From Biscogniauxia marginata (taxonomy: Eukaryota > Ascomycota > Sordariomycetes > Xylariales > Xylariaceae), in assembly GCA_022695795.1 (NCBI GenBank), contig MU404191.1, positions 1 to 64,000 on the forward strand: a DNA stretch of 64,000 nucleotides. Direction: 5' to 3'. Below, one piece after another: positions 37,995-48,659 of this stretch. Under the pieces are notes generated by a model. The model did not search any database, had not been told where the DNA came from, and saw only the letters and a program-made list of their open reading frames with translations. Position numbers and translations under genes: made by a program. The first letter of the stretch is position 1, and every line of letters starts with the position of its first letter.

Positions 37995-38460
37995 CTTGGC
38001 TTCTTTTATATCGATCCGGACTGGGTAGATGCGTTGATAGATGGGGCTCTGAGTATAGGTAACAATTTCGAAGAAGACTGAGATCACGTTATCATGAAGG
38101 AGGTAATTACCGGATATATCAATCATCAGTCACATCATGGGTCTTGCCCTTTGCAGATACCAAAATATGGCTTCTATCTACGATCTAATCTTGTGACAAT
38201 GTCCCCGGACCTCAAGGTATAAGTTCTTCCTAGACCGGCTGAGGACGAGCTTCTAGAATACGCGTCACTTCTTCGTCAGGAAAATCATCAACTAGGTATA
38301 GTGTGACGCTTAGCTTACTTGATAGACATTTTGGGTCGGACGAATTCACGGGTATAGTGTTCACACAGCCACCTCATCAGCAGCGCTCCGATGTCGGTAG
38401 ACACATAGATACTGAGCTATTAACGATTGCCATCTAGCGGCAGTACACAATCAACCACAC
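37995..38460 (+). pseudogene. Decayed fragment of a conserved fungal protein
   Basis: On the + strand a long phrase is readable (FYIDPDWVDALIDGALSIGN, then after an in-frame TGA, QIPKYGFYLRSNLVTMSPDL), followed by a TAA and more readable pieces (PRPAEDELLEYASLLRQENH; FTQPPHQQRSDVGRHID). The order and wording resemble a large uncharacterised protein family widespread in filamentous ascomycetes, from memory only. In-frame stops at about 38080 and 38218, and the lack of an intact frame, make it a relic. Both ends are unclear and neighbouring AT-rich sequence from 36 to 38.9 kb may hold more of it. Confidence 0.55.
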
Positions 38461-39596
38461 AGATAGTGAGCTTCAAAAGGCTCTATATGAGATAGCCAAA
38501 TCCCCAGGAGACCGATAAAACTGGTTTGTTTGGAGTTCGACATCGTCTGGTAGCAATGATCTGCATATTCTAGGACGTCCCTACTTTGCCGAACAGCAGC
38601 GGAAAATCCTCCAGGAAAAATGAGCTGCTTTTTGGACGGCAATGGTAACGACCATAAATATTTCGACGAAGATACTACTAATCCAAGGCCAGAATCCAAG
38701 TCACAGAAAGGTCTACTTGTCGTCTCAGCGCGAGACTTGCTTAATATTAACCCCGGGAGATAAGGACTCTAGTCAAGCTTAACCTATGATTTATACGAGG
38801 GACTACATGACTGGGGACAGATCCCAAGTATCGCAACCTCCATTTGCTTCATAGTGGAGCAGACATCCAGTATCCCATCTCGCATCGTATTGCATCTGCT
38901 TAATTTCACAGCTAGGATACCTATCCATATTAGAACGAGGGAACATAGGTCGGTAATTTTCAAACCTAGTATTGTTTCAGTTCTGTTGCTCTAAAACGAG
39001 AAGGATAATCTTGACATATAATCCTTTTCTTTTTCTCCCCCCACAGGTCATTCGACGTATCGTTTATTGATGCCACCATCCATATCTGACGAGCCGATAG
39101 ACGGCATGTGCTCGTTGTATTGCTCCCAATTGGCTTACGACATCTATTATGTCTTATCTATTTACCCAAGGGATGACGCCGTATTTCTCGTAGAAGAGCT
39201 TACCTCTAACCAAAACTTGAATTATTACTCTAGGGGAGGAGATATACCCAAGTTTCTAGGAAGTTATATCTAGTGCAACACTGTGATACGCATCACTTCC
39301 TGACCGGTTGTGGTGCCTCTAACCCAGTGATGCAAGAAGTAGCATACGAATGACATTGATTCTTAATATGATTGGGTATAAATATACTCCAAGTCCACGA
39401 TGCAACCATATATTGTCATGCAGTCAGCCGTAGTCATGAAGGCGTGGAAGACGCATAATAGAATACGTCACATATCATCTCTAACCGGGTTTATTAGATT
39501 TATTTACCTCAGACTCGAGCTATTTCAGATCCCAACAGTATCTTCTGAGGGGTGGACGCCTGAGATCTCGAAACTACGCACAGTAAATGGGTAAAA
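38461..39596. other. Intergenic region before the P450
   Basis: Only short broken frames, some possibly continuing the upstream relic (to about 38750). It includes the promoter of the P450 gene. Confidence 0.5.
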
Positions 39597-41538
39597 ATGT
39601 CGCTTTCGTCGATTCCAGATATATCCATTGCAGCAACCACGGCAACAACTTTAGTAGTGGTGACGGCGACTATATTGTCACGACTGTTATATAGCCTATA
39701 CTTTCATCCCTTAGCTAAGTATCCGGGACCGTGGTATGCCCGCGCGACATCATTGCCCCTGACTATCATATCTCTCCGAAGGGTCGAGCCGCAATGGCTT
39801 ATAAGCCTAGCTAAAAGATATGGGAGTAAGTTACCGCTATAAAATCCCCCTCGTACCATGTCCTACGGTGATTCTGATGAATTGGTCAGCCGAAGGTCCA
39901 ATACGGATTGCGCCAACCCTGTTGCTTTTCCCGAACCCAGAACATATGAGGGATATTTATTGGGATCCGAAGTGTAACACCAAGGCAGACCTATACGGGT
40001 CAGGAGCTCTTGGACCGCCTAGTTTGTTTAGCACACAAGATGGGGAGAAGCACAGGCGGTTGAGAAGGGCTCTCGGGGGCTCACAGGTAAGGTCTAACTG
40101 GAAGATAGAACACAATACGTTCGGATACCCCTGACTTTCTCTAGTGGACGATCGGGTCACTCAAGAAGACCTGGGAGCCCCGACTTGACGAGCTAATCAC
40201 ACTGTTTACTGAGAAAATGACCGAGTTTGCACAAGCCCGGGAGGAGATAATGCTGTGCGATAAAGTAGCGTAAGCACTTTGCCCTGGTCGATTCGATGTC
40301 ACAGATATTAATAGGCCACATATAGTGAATTTGCCGCTGATTTTCTCACCATGATCGCCTTCAACGAACCTTGGGGCTTCGTTCGCAATGGTCGGGATGA
40401 ACGGGAATACCTCAAGTCGTGGCGCGAAGGGCTCGACTTTTATGGACTTGCGGCTCGATGGAAATCGTTTAGGAAATATATCCTCAAGAACCCCATCCTT
40501 TCATCCTATTTCTTGCCGAGCGTTAGCGATAAGCATGGCAGTATGTATTTCAATAATTTATTTCTCCCTTTTTCGTCTTGTCTCGGGAGCTATAATTTCC
40601 TTGACCATCTGAGAGCGTCTTGCTTCCGAGGCATGTGTTTGAACACCATTTTCTTCACTGGGAAGGGCAATTTTTAACTCACGTTTATAACTAGTGGGAT
40701 ATCTAGCATTCCACGCCGACCAGCAGGTATCAAAGCGAGAAGCGGAGATGGAAGAGTCGGGCGGGGAATGGAAGATGGATAATCCTGATTTCCTACAGCA
40801 GTATGTCGTTTTCCAATGAGTCGTTGTTCCTTTGGCGTAACTGACGCTCACCACAGCGCCCTCAATGCTAGTTTCTCAGACGGGTCAATACTGACCCCAG
40901 TTGATAAGCGCGCAAATATAACTTTCCTCATCCAGGCCGGCGCTGACACCACGGGAACCGGTATGGGGAGTACTCTGAGGTACTTGCTCATATATCCTGA
41001 CGCGTTCAAGCGAGCTCGCGCCGAAATCGAAGAAGTAGACAAGGCCGGCAAGCTCAGCCGCCCGATCAGCTACGAGGAGTCTCGCAGGCATCTCCCGTAC
41101 CTCAATGCCTGCATCAAGGAATCTCTCAGGCTCGATCCCCCTACCCCCCAATTGTTACCACGTGTTGTGCCGGCAGGCGGCAAACGGGTGGGGAATGTCT
41201 TCGTCCCGGGGGGTACGGATGTCACCACGCACGCGTCCGTGGTTCAAAGGGATCCCGTGCTCTACGCGCCCGACCCCGGAGCATTCCGACCGGAAAGATG
41301 GCTCGATCCTACTCGCGAAAGCGAGATGGAAGCCGCTAGCTTCGTTTTTGGCATGGGACCGCGTGTGTGTATCGGGAAAGATGTGTCGTCCCTCGAAACG
41401 TGGAAGCTATTGCCAGAAATAATCAGGAACTTCGATATAGAACTCCGTGCTCCGGGTGAATATGTTGTCGCTGGTGGCGTGGCATTCAACGAGGGCTTGC
41501 GTGTAGTGCTTACTCGGCGATGCGCTGATCAAGACTGA
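39597..41538 (+). CDS. Cytochrome P450 monooxygenase
   Basis: Six exons: 39597-39825, 39890-40086, 40145-40269, 40326-40540, 40695-40800 and 40857-41538, total 517 residues; introns 64, 58, 56, 154 and 56 nt, all GT-AG with frames closing. An N-terminal membrane anchor (about residues 10-32) is followed by the Pro-rich hinge HPLAKYPGPW. I-helix oxygen-binding motif AGADTT; K-helix ExxR in CIKESLRLDPPTP; FRPERW meander; heme loop FGMGPRVCIG with the axial cysteine at residue 462. All key residues are present, so it should be an active ER-bound enzyme. The overall wording recalls the pisatin demethylase-like (CYP57-related) branch, but this is tentative and the substrate is unknown. It lies between gene relics and not in a recognisable biosynthetic cluster. 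Confidence 0.94.
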
Positions 41539-41682
41539 GAAATACTTGAAATGGTTTGACTAGAATGATGAAATATACACGTGTATCGAAAAGATTAATA
41601 CTAGTATACGGGTAAACTCTAGAGTCCCGCCTCTCCTACTTTCCAACAAATTACATAATAATTTTTATTTTATTTTGTTTAA

Positions 41683-41925
41683 TCACCAGCCACTCTGGGG
41701 GATGATAGCCTGAGACACTCCCGGCGTAATGTCGACGCCCCGAGCCTCGACACGGACGTAAGGGTTCAAGGCGCTCCACTGATAGAGTACTTGGTTCGCC
41801 TTGATGTCCATTTTGTAGAACAGGCTGTCGGTCATCCAGCCATCCTCTTGGTCACCTACAGAGCTCAGGTTGTGCCGCGTAGTATTGTACATAGTCACCA
41901 GTATTACTCAGAAGGGGTTCTCGCT
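41683..41925 (-). pseudogene. Arylsulfotransferase-like fragment
   Basis: Minus-strand frame with phrases typical of fungal arylsulfotransferase (ASST) family proteins: VILVTMYNTTRHNLSSVG, EDGWMTDSLFYKMDI and QVLYQWSAL. In the family these precede several hundred more residues; here the frame runs into unrelated sequence and stops at 41683. Upstream it is closed by a TGA (about 41922-41924 on the minus strand). It is therefore a short remnant of about 80 codons. It lies just downstream of, and converges on, the P450 gene. Confidence 0.65.
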
Positions 41926-43182
41926 GCTATGGTGAAACTGCACCTAACATGATGATAATGGACGCCCGAGGCACGATCTCATGACTACGATAATCAGAAA
42001 TGCTAGTGTCTCTGAGGAATACGTGTACAACTGTATCTCGTTCATGCTGAATTTAAAAGGACCGTATTGTTGAGGTTCATATCTCAAAATTCACATATAG
42101 GGTAGGACGATCAAGGGCTCATTAGGGGGGGGGGGGGGGGGGGTGACCAGCACTTAGAAGGGTATTTAAGAACTTACGTACCTATTCAATTGCAAAACAT
42201 TCCACTCATAGAACTTGCTTTGCACAGCGTTCGACATGTTTATAGTGTAGTTACCTACTTATAGGTAGGTAAACTCATGCTCAGTGGAACCAAGATGAAT
42301 TAATGAAGTCCACATTGTTCGTGTCACGGACAGGTGGCCCATGCTTTAAGCTTGTATATAGTACTAGGATAGTGATAGTGGGCCTGGAGAGTAACCTTCC
42401 TCTCCAGCGCAACAACAAGTAATATACCTACCCTTACAGCTCGCGAGCCTTCTCTACTATCGCCAACTTAGATTCTTGACACTTCGTTCGACTCGAAAAT
42501 CACTATCACAGTTTTCTCCTGCCGCCAGCTCCCTGTTTCGGTATCCCTGTCACCGGGCTAGCTAATCCAGGATATCCATCATTTCGGCAATCGTCTTCTT
42601 CAACCTGACCTCGTGGTACTTAGCGCACTTATACTCCTGTGGTCCATAACTAGGCTCAGTACTATTGGCATGTATAAGGATTTCTAACAAAACGAGCATA
42701 CAATTTATTCGCGTAGGCACTAGCTAATATAAGAATTAAGCGGCGAGGGGCTAGCAGGGAGTCCTCGGATAAAATGTGTTCGACGAGGAAGCAATCTGCT
42801 GGAAATTCACTCCAGGCCTTATTATATTCTCACTAATCTAGTGAGACGTTGTTTAGCTCATGCCAACTCGTAAGTAAAATTTTTTTTTCTAAGTTTGTAG
42901 ACTTGAGTAGGCTCTTCTCGAGCAAGGCCCGAGTGAAGGGACGTCGTTAGCCGCTGAATAGGGGATGTTTAATAGTTCTCCTAATGCGCACATCTTATCC
43001 ACCGAACTATGCTTATTATGCCTATGCTCATGCCTATCTCTACCCCCTACCCCTATCCCCATAGACACTCTGGAAATAAAAGGACACTTCTGACATCACG
43101 ACGGCGACCAACCCAAAGTCCGCTTCCATAGCCATAATTGAAAAAATTCCCCCTTAACGCCCATTCATCAAATCATGCTTTT
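41926..43182. other. Intergenic region
   Basis: Contains a run of 19 G at 42125-42143 and an AGGTAGGT motif with its inverted partner at about 42250-42275. No supported gene. Confidence 0.55.
42125..42143. repeat. Poly-G tract (19 G)
   Basis: An uninterrupted run of 19 G on the + strand in the spacer between the arylsulfotransferase relic and the fumarate reductase gene. It is the counterpart of the C tract at the left edge. Confidence 0.95.
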
Positions 43183-44826
43183 TTACGATTCCGGCTCCGC
43201 CAAGCTCTTCGCGGCCTCCTGGCCGGCGATCCGGCCGAAGACGGCGCACTCCAGCAGCGACGAGCCGCCAAGCCGATTCGCGCCGTGAATCCCACCCGTG
43301 ACCTCGCCCGCGGCCCAGAGCCCCGGGACCGGCACTAGCGCGTCGCCGCCGCCGCCGGCATCATCGCCCCCCTTCTTGCGCGCGAGGACGCGCGTGTGAG
43401 TGTCGAACGCGGCGCCGCCCATGGTGAAGTGCACGACGGGCGTGACGTTGCCGACGCACACCTCCTCGTCCCTGTTTGCCTCGCCGGGCCGCAGCCTCCA
43501 GTGCCCGAAGCTCTTCCTCCCGAACGCGGCGTCCCTGCCCGCCGCCACCTCCGCGGCGTACTTGTCGACGGCGGCGATGACGGCCGGCGGGAGCTCCCTG
43601 ACCTTCTTCTTCTGCATCAGGCCCTTCCACAGGTAGAAGCTTAGGTGCGAGGCGGTGGCCTCGCAGGCGCCCGGGTCGAGCAGGAGCGTGACGTCCCACT
43701 GGCGGACGGGCTCGTCGGCGGAGCGCGGCAGCGCCGTGATGGCGGCGCTCACGACGTCGCGCCGCTCCATCTCGTTGACGAACCGCTCCCCGGTGGCGCT
43801 CTGGAGCAGGATGCCGCCCTCGCCGCGCAGCGCCTCGGCGGCGAGGAACTTGTAGCCGGCGGCGCGGTCCTTCGGGTCCACGAACCCCGTCGGGTGCACC
43901 TGCACGTCCTGCATATCGAGGAACTCGACCCTGAGGTCCGAGAGCAGCGCGTGCGACGCCGGCTTGGCCTCGTTCGTCGACGGCATGCCGGCCAGGTCCG
44001 GCCGGTATTTCGCCAGGAGGCCGTGCGCGTCGCCCGCGAACCCGCCGGCCGCGAAGACGACGGGGCCCTCGAGCTCGCGCTGCGTCTTCTGCTCCTCGCC
44101 GGCGCTGCACCGCACCCCGGTGACGGCGCCCCCGGCGGAAAGCAGCGCCTCCACGTTCGCGGACGTCGTAAGCTCGTAGTCCGGGTGTTCCTGCAGCTGC
44201 TTCAAGAGGGCCGACACGATAGCCGCTCCGGGAGGTGGGCCCGACCCGCCGCGGTGCGTTCTCGCGACCGAGTGTCCGCCGAGTATCGCGACGACGCTGA
44301 GGTCGATGCCGATGTCGTCGACGAGCCAGTCGACAGCGGCTGCGGACCTTGAAGTCAGCGCCTCGATAAGCGCGGTGCGATCAACACCAGACGGCCCCGC
44401 CTGAAGTCGATTTCCGGCCGAGCGCACTGTGTCATCGTAGAAGCTCTCATCCTTGGCGATGCCGGAGCTCCTCTGGAACCTCGTGCCCGCCCCGTTGATG
44501 CCCGAGGACGCCTTGATGCTGTTGCCACCGGGCTTGGCAGCACGCTCGAGCATGTGCACCCTCGCGCCGGCTTTGAGGGCTTCGTGGGCGGCGGACAGGC
44601 CGGCAAAACCGGAGCCTACGACAATGACGGGCTTCTTCTTGGCGGGTTGCATTCTGAACGGCGCAGTTGTGCTGAATAGAGAGGATGTTGTTTTACCCAG
44701 GGTGCCTAGACTTAGGGCGATGGTGGAGATGATGCTGCGATGATAGGAGACCATGCACAGAACAGCGATGGCCAGGCCGACGATGAAATATATTCGCAAA
44801 GATCCCCGCGGGTATAATGCAGGCAT
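43183..44826 (-). CDS. FAD-dependent fumarate reductase (Frd1/Osm1-like)
   Basis: A single intronless frame of 547 residues. The ATG at 44826 is used because the codon three before it is TTG. A hydrophobic segment at residues about 12-28 (YFIVGLAIAVLCMVSYH) can act as a signal anchor. FAD-binding begins at VIVVGSGFAGLSAA (GxGxxG at 71-76), followed by LERAAKPGGNSIKASSGING, the flavoprotein-subunit signature of soluble fumarate reductases. Catalytic-region phrases include DVQVHPTGFVDP, RFVNEMERRDVV and the C-terminal HGANRLGGSSLLEC. Family knowledge: FADH2/FMNH2-dependent fumarate reduction to succinate, which regenerates oxidised flavin (and supports oxidative folding in the ER for Osm1) under low oxygen. 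Length fits yeast Osm1. It is much richer in GC than its flanks and has long antisense open frames as a by-product. Confidence 0.93.
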   Translation of the reverse strand: MPALYPRGSLRIYFIVGLAIAVLCMVSYHRSIISTIALSLGTLGKTTSSLFSTTAPFRMQPAKKKPVIVVGSGFAGLSAAHEALKAGARVHMLERAAKPGGNSIKASSGINGAGTRFQRSSGIAKDESFYDDTVRSAGNRLQAGPSGVDRTALIEALTSRSAAAVDWLVDDIGIDLSVVAILGGHSVARTHRGGSGPPPGAAIVSALLKQLQEHPDYELTTSANVEALLSAGGAVTGVRCSAGEEQKTQRELEGPVVFAAGGFAGDAHGLLAKYRPDLAGMPSTNEAKPASHALLSDLRVEFLDMQDVQVHPTGFVDPKDRAAGYKFLAAEALRGEGGILLQSATGERFVNEMERRDVVSAAITALPRSADEPVRQWDVTLLLDPGACEATASHLSFYLWKGLMQKKKVRELPPAVIAAVDKYAAEVAAGRDAAFGRKSFGHWRLRPGEANRDEEVCVGNVTPVVHFTMGGAAFDTHTRVLARKKGGDDAGGGGDALVPVPGLWAAGEVTGGIHGANRLGGSSLLECAVFGRIAGQEAAKSLAEPES

Positions 44827-45727
44827 TTGAGACAAGGGGCGTGAGGTTTATAGTTACATTGCTTTCGCATCTGCCGGGAGTTTTTGAGGTGTAGTCGAGA
44901 AAAAACGAGGCAGTTCTAGGTGCACTAACTAACTATACACCGACTCGGGATCGTATGATGCGATTGGATCATACGATGAGTGTCGGCATTCTAACAGGCG
45001 AAGACTGATGGTCAGGTGTCTACCGTTCAAAAGATTTAGTTGTCGGTAATTATTGTGAGTTCCGCCAGCCGCCAAAAAAAACTCTCAAAAACCCCCAATG
45101 GTTATTAGCTAGCGGATCTGAATTCGAGGGGCTTCTCGGAACATCTATCTTGTCGTGATCTTACTTGGGTCCATGTCTTGGGTGTCTTCGGGAACGACGG
45201 CGGCTTCGGACATTGACAAAGATACCGGAACCCGACGTGCTGACAGTGATACGTAAGTGTAATCAAGCCAACCTTGTTTCAACTATAAAACTTATAATTC
45301 CTTGCTTTTATCTCTATTTATCTCTATTTATCTCTATTCATGTGCCCTTTTTTCTTCTCCCCCTTTCCATTCACCTAACACCTACCCTACCCACCTAGAG
45401 GTAGGTATCGGTCTCTATACCCACTTATTAAACCACATTGGGTCGCTCTTTTTTAACCCCAGCCCCTGAGAATAAAGAATATCAAATTGTCCCTACAGCA
45501 GAGGCGTGTTAACTTGCCACTTAGTTTCCACTTCGCGCAAGAAAAAAGTCTACACAGGAGAAGGATATCGAACAAGCCTGCAAACAATGTGTCTCCGAGA
45601 TTAGCAAGTATAGAGCTACATACTACTACAGGCAGCCCAAGCAACGCCAAGACCGGAAATATTGCAATCACTTATACCTAACTTTTCCCATCCCTTTTAT
45701 GATGCACGACTTCCTCCGGAAAATCAC
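44827..45727. other. Intergenic region
   Basis: Contains three copies of the 10-mer TATCTCTATT at about 45309-45338 and an AGGTAGGT motif near 45400. No supported gene. Confidence 0.6.
45309..45338. repeat. Short tandem repeat, 10-bp unit x3
   Basis: Three head-to-tail copies of tatctctatt in the spacer between the fumarate reductase and the next gene. Confidence 0.85.
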
Positions 45728-46971
45728 TTAGAAAGTTGTCTGAAGCTTGGGATAGTCCTTCGCTCGGGCATGCAAGTCTGCAAAGATAGCCGCTGAATCA
45801 TCTCCCTTCAGTGCTTCCATCCTGTGTGTATCTTCATCCTCGAGCCTCTCCATCTCTTCTAGCGGCTCCTCCTTACCCTCCTTCTCGTCATCCTTCTGGG
45901 GCTCCGTGGCCTTCTTGATGCCACTTGATTCGCCAACTAGTAAAAATTGCGTGTCGACATAGTCGAGGTGTTTTGGCTGAGACGGCATCCAGCGCAGAGC
46001 ACGAAACTCATCTTGGATCCTTAATATCAGGCGTTAGCGACTATGCTTCAATACAGCGGTTGCCAACCTTGAAATAAATCACCAGAACTCACTCTTGGGG
46101 ATATTCTGGACCGGCTGGTAGCGAGGTCCCTTTAGGTGCCTCGTATGCTGGGTTCCGAGTGCTGATAATGAAGCTCCCCTTTCCTCGTAGGCCAAGCTCA
46201 GTCTGTACCTCACCTAGATCAGCCGGCAGAGTAATCATGTAGGCAAGGTGGGTCTCGCGACCCGTGGTGGTAATGGCATAAATGCCTTCGGCGGCAGGTG
46301 TGGCGGCGGGTGAGTGTCGAACGCCTGCAGTCTTGGTGGTGTAATCCGAGGCAGCTAGGAATTCTTCCTTGATAGTCTTAAAGGAAGCATCCGACTTCTC
46401 CACGAACGCGATCCATCGGTCTCTGCCGCTGAGGGGGAGAACTTTCTTGGGGATTGCAACTAGACGGCTGTTAATGACATCGTCGATTACACCTTCACCA
46501 AGCTTGGCGTCCTTATCGAGTGGGCGCAAAATAAAATAACTGCGAGCAATCTCGTTGACGTCGCTAGGCTCATCGATACCGACACGGCCACGGAAGAAAA
46601 AGTAGATGAGACCCTTCTCAAGGATGTTGGAAGGGACGGTGCCATTGCGTGCACCGGGCTTCTCGGCAGAACCATTCTGCTCAGGTTGGTCTCGTGCCTT
46701 CGTGTCGCCGTGGTCGTCTCCGGTGGGTTCATCGTCGTTGCCGTTCGCTTTAGTAAGGCTACGGGCATATTATTATTTCTAACTCGACGTACGGGACCTG
46801 ATACCAAGCATACCTTGGAATGGTTTCTTCGAGGGTCTTTTGATCCTTGTCGTTATTCTTCTTTATGCGCTTGGATGTGGCGGAGGCCTTTTCGTTGATT
46901 TGATGCTTGAAACCTGCTCCTTCGTTGGCTCCCTCGCCGGCACCCTTGTCGGCCGACCTGGTCGTAGGCAT
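45728..46971 (-). CDS. Conserved fungal protein, function unknown
   Basis: Three exons on the minus strand: 46971-46814, 46758-46093 and 46019-45728; 371 residues. Introns are 55 and 73 nt with GTATGC and GTGAGT donors. The N-terminal 115 residues are charged and disordered (MPTTRSADKG start). A conserved core follows from IYFFFRGRVGIDEPSDVNEIARSYFILRP to KGSFIISTRNP, then RWMPSQPKHLDYVDTQFLLVGES, then a Glu/Asp-rich tail ending AIFADLHARAKDYPKLQTTF. Close relatives occur throughout Sordariomycetes and, from memory, are often labelled 'BTB domain transcription factor'; I see no BTB fold signature, so I do not adopt that name. The second splice (PQE + IQDEF) restores the family phrase, which supports the model. 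Confidence 0.88.
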
Positions 46972-48659
46972 GATACTTACGTGCGAGTGGCTAGAAAGCT
47001 GAAGAATTGATTTGTTTGGCTGAAATTAAGTTGGAAGAGTCGAGATTAGAGGATCGCACCAGAGAAGCAATCGCTTATCAACACTTAGCAAGCAAAGCAT
47101 CCGATTGTGTGCACGTGTGATCGATGGTGACGGAAGCTTTCTCCTCCCTTCGTCGTGGTTACCCCCAGATTGAGGTCTACCTACCTAGTGTCTAGCTCTA
47201 TTGAAATCAGTCTGATGTCATGGATCGTTTTTAAGCTTTTAAGTTTGTTTTAGCGCTGTTGTTTTAGCGCCAGAAACGCACTGAAGCTCGAGCCACTCAG
47301 AGTCGTTATCTTACGTGCAGCAGCTCCTCTTTAGGTAATTACCTAGGTTTAGGTAGGTACTGGCCTATATTACGTACGGGCGATTACTCTGCATAACATA
47401 CCTCTTTCTTGGTGTATCCCGATATGGTTCTATTTCATTTAACAAACGGCGATGCCGTCGGATTCAACGGGACAGACGCTGTCTGCCAGAGTGAAACAAT
47501 GGGTTAATATCTGGATATCCATCTTACGAGCCAATAATCTGTTGAGCTTATTCGGCAACCGTAGGGACACAGTACGACGACTGCATGTGACCTGAAGTAC
47601 CCTACTTAAGGTCCCCTGTACAGTACTTATTTCAACAACTTACCAGGTATGTAGTTAATATACAAGCCTAGAGCTTCAATCTCAACATAATCAACCAGGT
47701 CTCCATTATAGCTTGGCCACCAACAGGCTAGATGCTGGCCTGGATGCCGGCTTCTCAATAGTGACCAGAACTGGATGGCCCGAAGTAACAACAAATTTTG
47801 AACTTGGTCATGTGAAAGACCCCCAGCTTCAGCTAACGTGAGTATCGTGACTTGGATACAAATCAAAAAGCCCATCAATACAACTGCAATAGTAGCGGGT
47901 GAGTATGAGACATAATTATAACCAGATGTTGGACTATCAATAAACAGGATAATTATAGGTACCTAGGTGCCTATGTGCCTCACATTTATACCTTTGTTGA
48001 GCAAAACGTGCGATAAATGTAACCAAGTTGGACAGTCATAACTCCCCATGTAAGTACCAATAGATCGTTGCCTTACAAAGATCCCCAATACTAACCCAGC
48101 TGACCTCCTCCCAACTTCATTGGTGCGATATCTTATAGCTACCTACAGCCTCCCCGTAGAAATCACATATTTGTGGGGGTGCTGTGCGTAATTGCCGAAG
48201 TCATATTACGTATCGAAGGCCGGCATCCTACAAGAAAGGGCAAACGCCCGGCTTTCTCACAGCGTGACTGCTAGGCTGACTCACTGATGTTTCGAATAGA
48301 TACGGCCGTATGTCTTTACTTCTATACGGGTGAAGCCCCGACGACTACTGAGCTACCGGAGCAAATGTTCCCAACGTTGTGATGCTCGGCGGGTCTACAA
48401 TTCCTGCAAGCTAGCTACTCCGGTAACCCGGGACCGTAGCTGGAGGAGGTTCGCGATGAAGTGTTAAGGGTATCCGTATATAAGATGGGATCCTGCGGCT
48501 TCAAAATTCTACAATGGCCTTTAGAAGCTATACAGTTTGACTTTGGTAGCTGGTTCATCCCTTTCAACTCGTTCTTCCCCCCTTCTGCCCCGTATATCAT
48601 TACCTACTAAGTAGATACGGTTGTTTATACTCCGGCCCTTGACGAGCCTAGCAACAAAA
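46972..48659. other. Intergenic region
   Basis: Divergent promoter region between the conserved gene (-) and the pectin lyase (+). TACCTAGG/AGGTAGGT motifs lie at 47338-47362. No supported gene. Confidence 0.6.

Noticed and set aside
43645..44352. 235-residue + frame opposite the fumarate reductase
   Set aside because: Antisense shadow; the minus strand carries FAD-binding and catalytic motifs.
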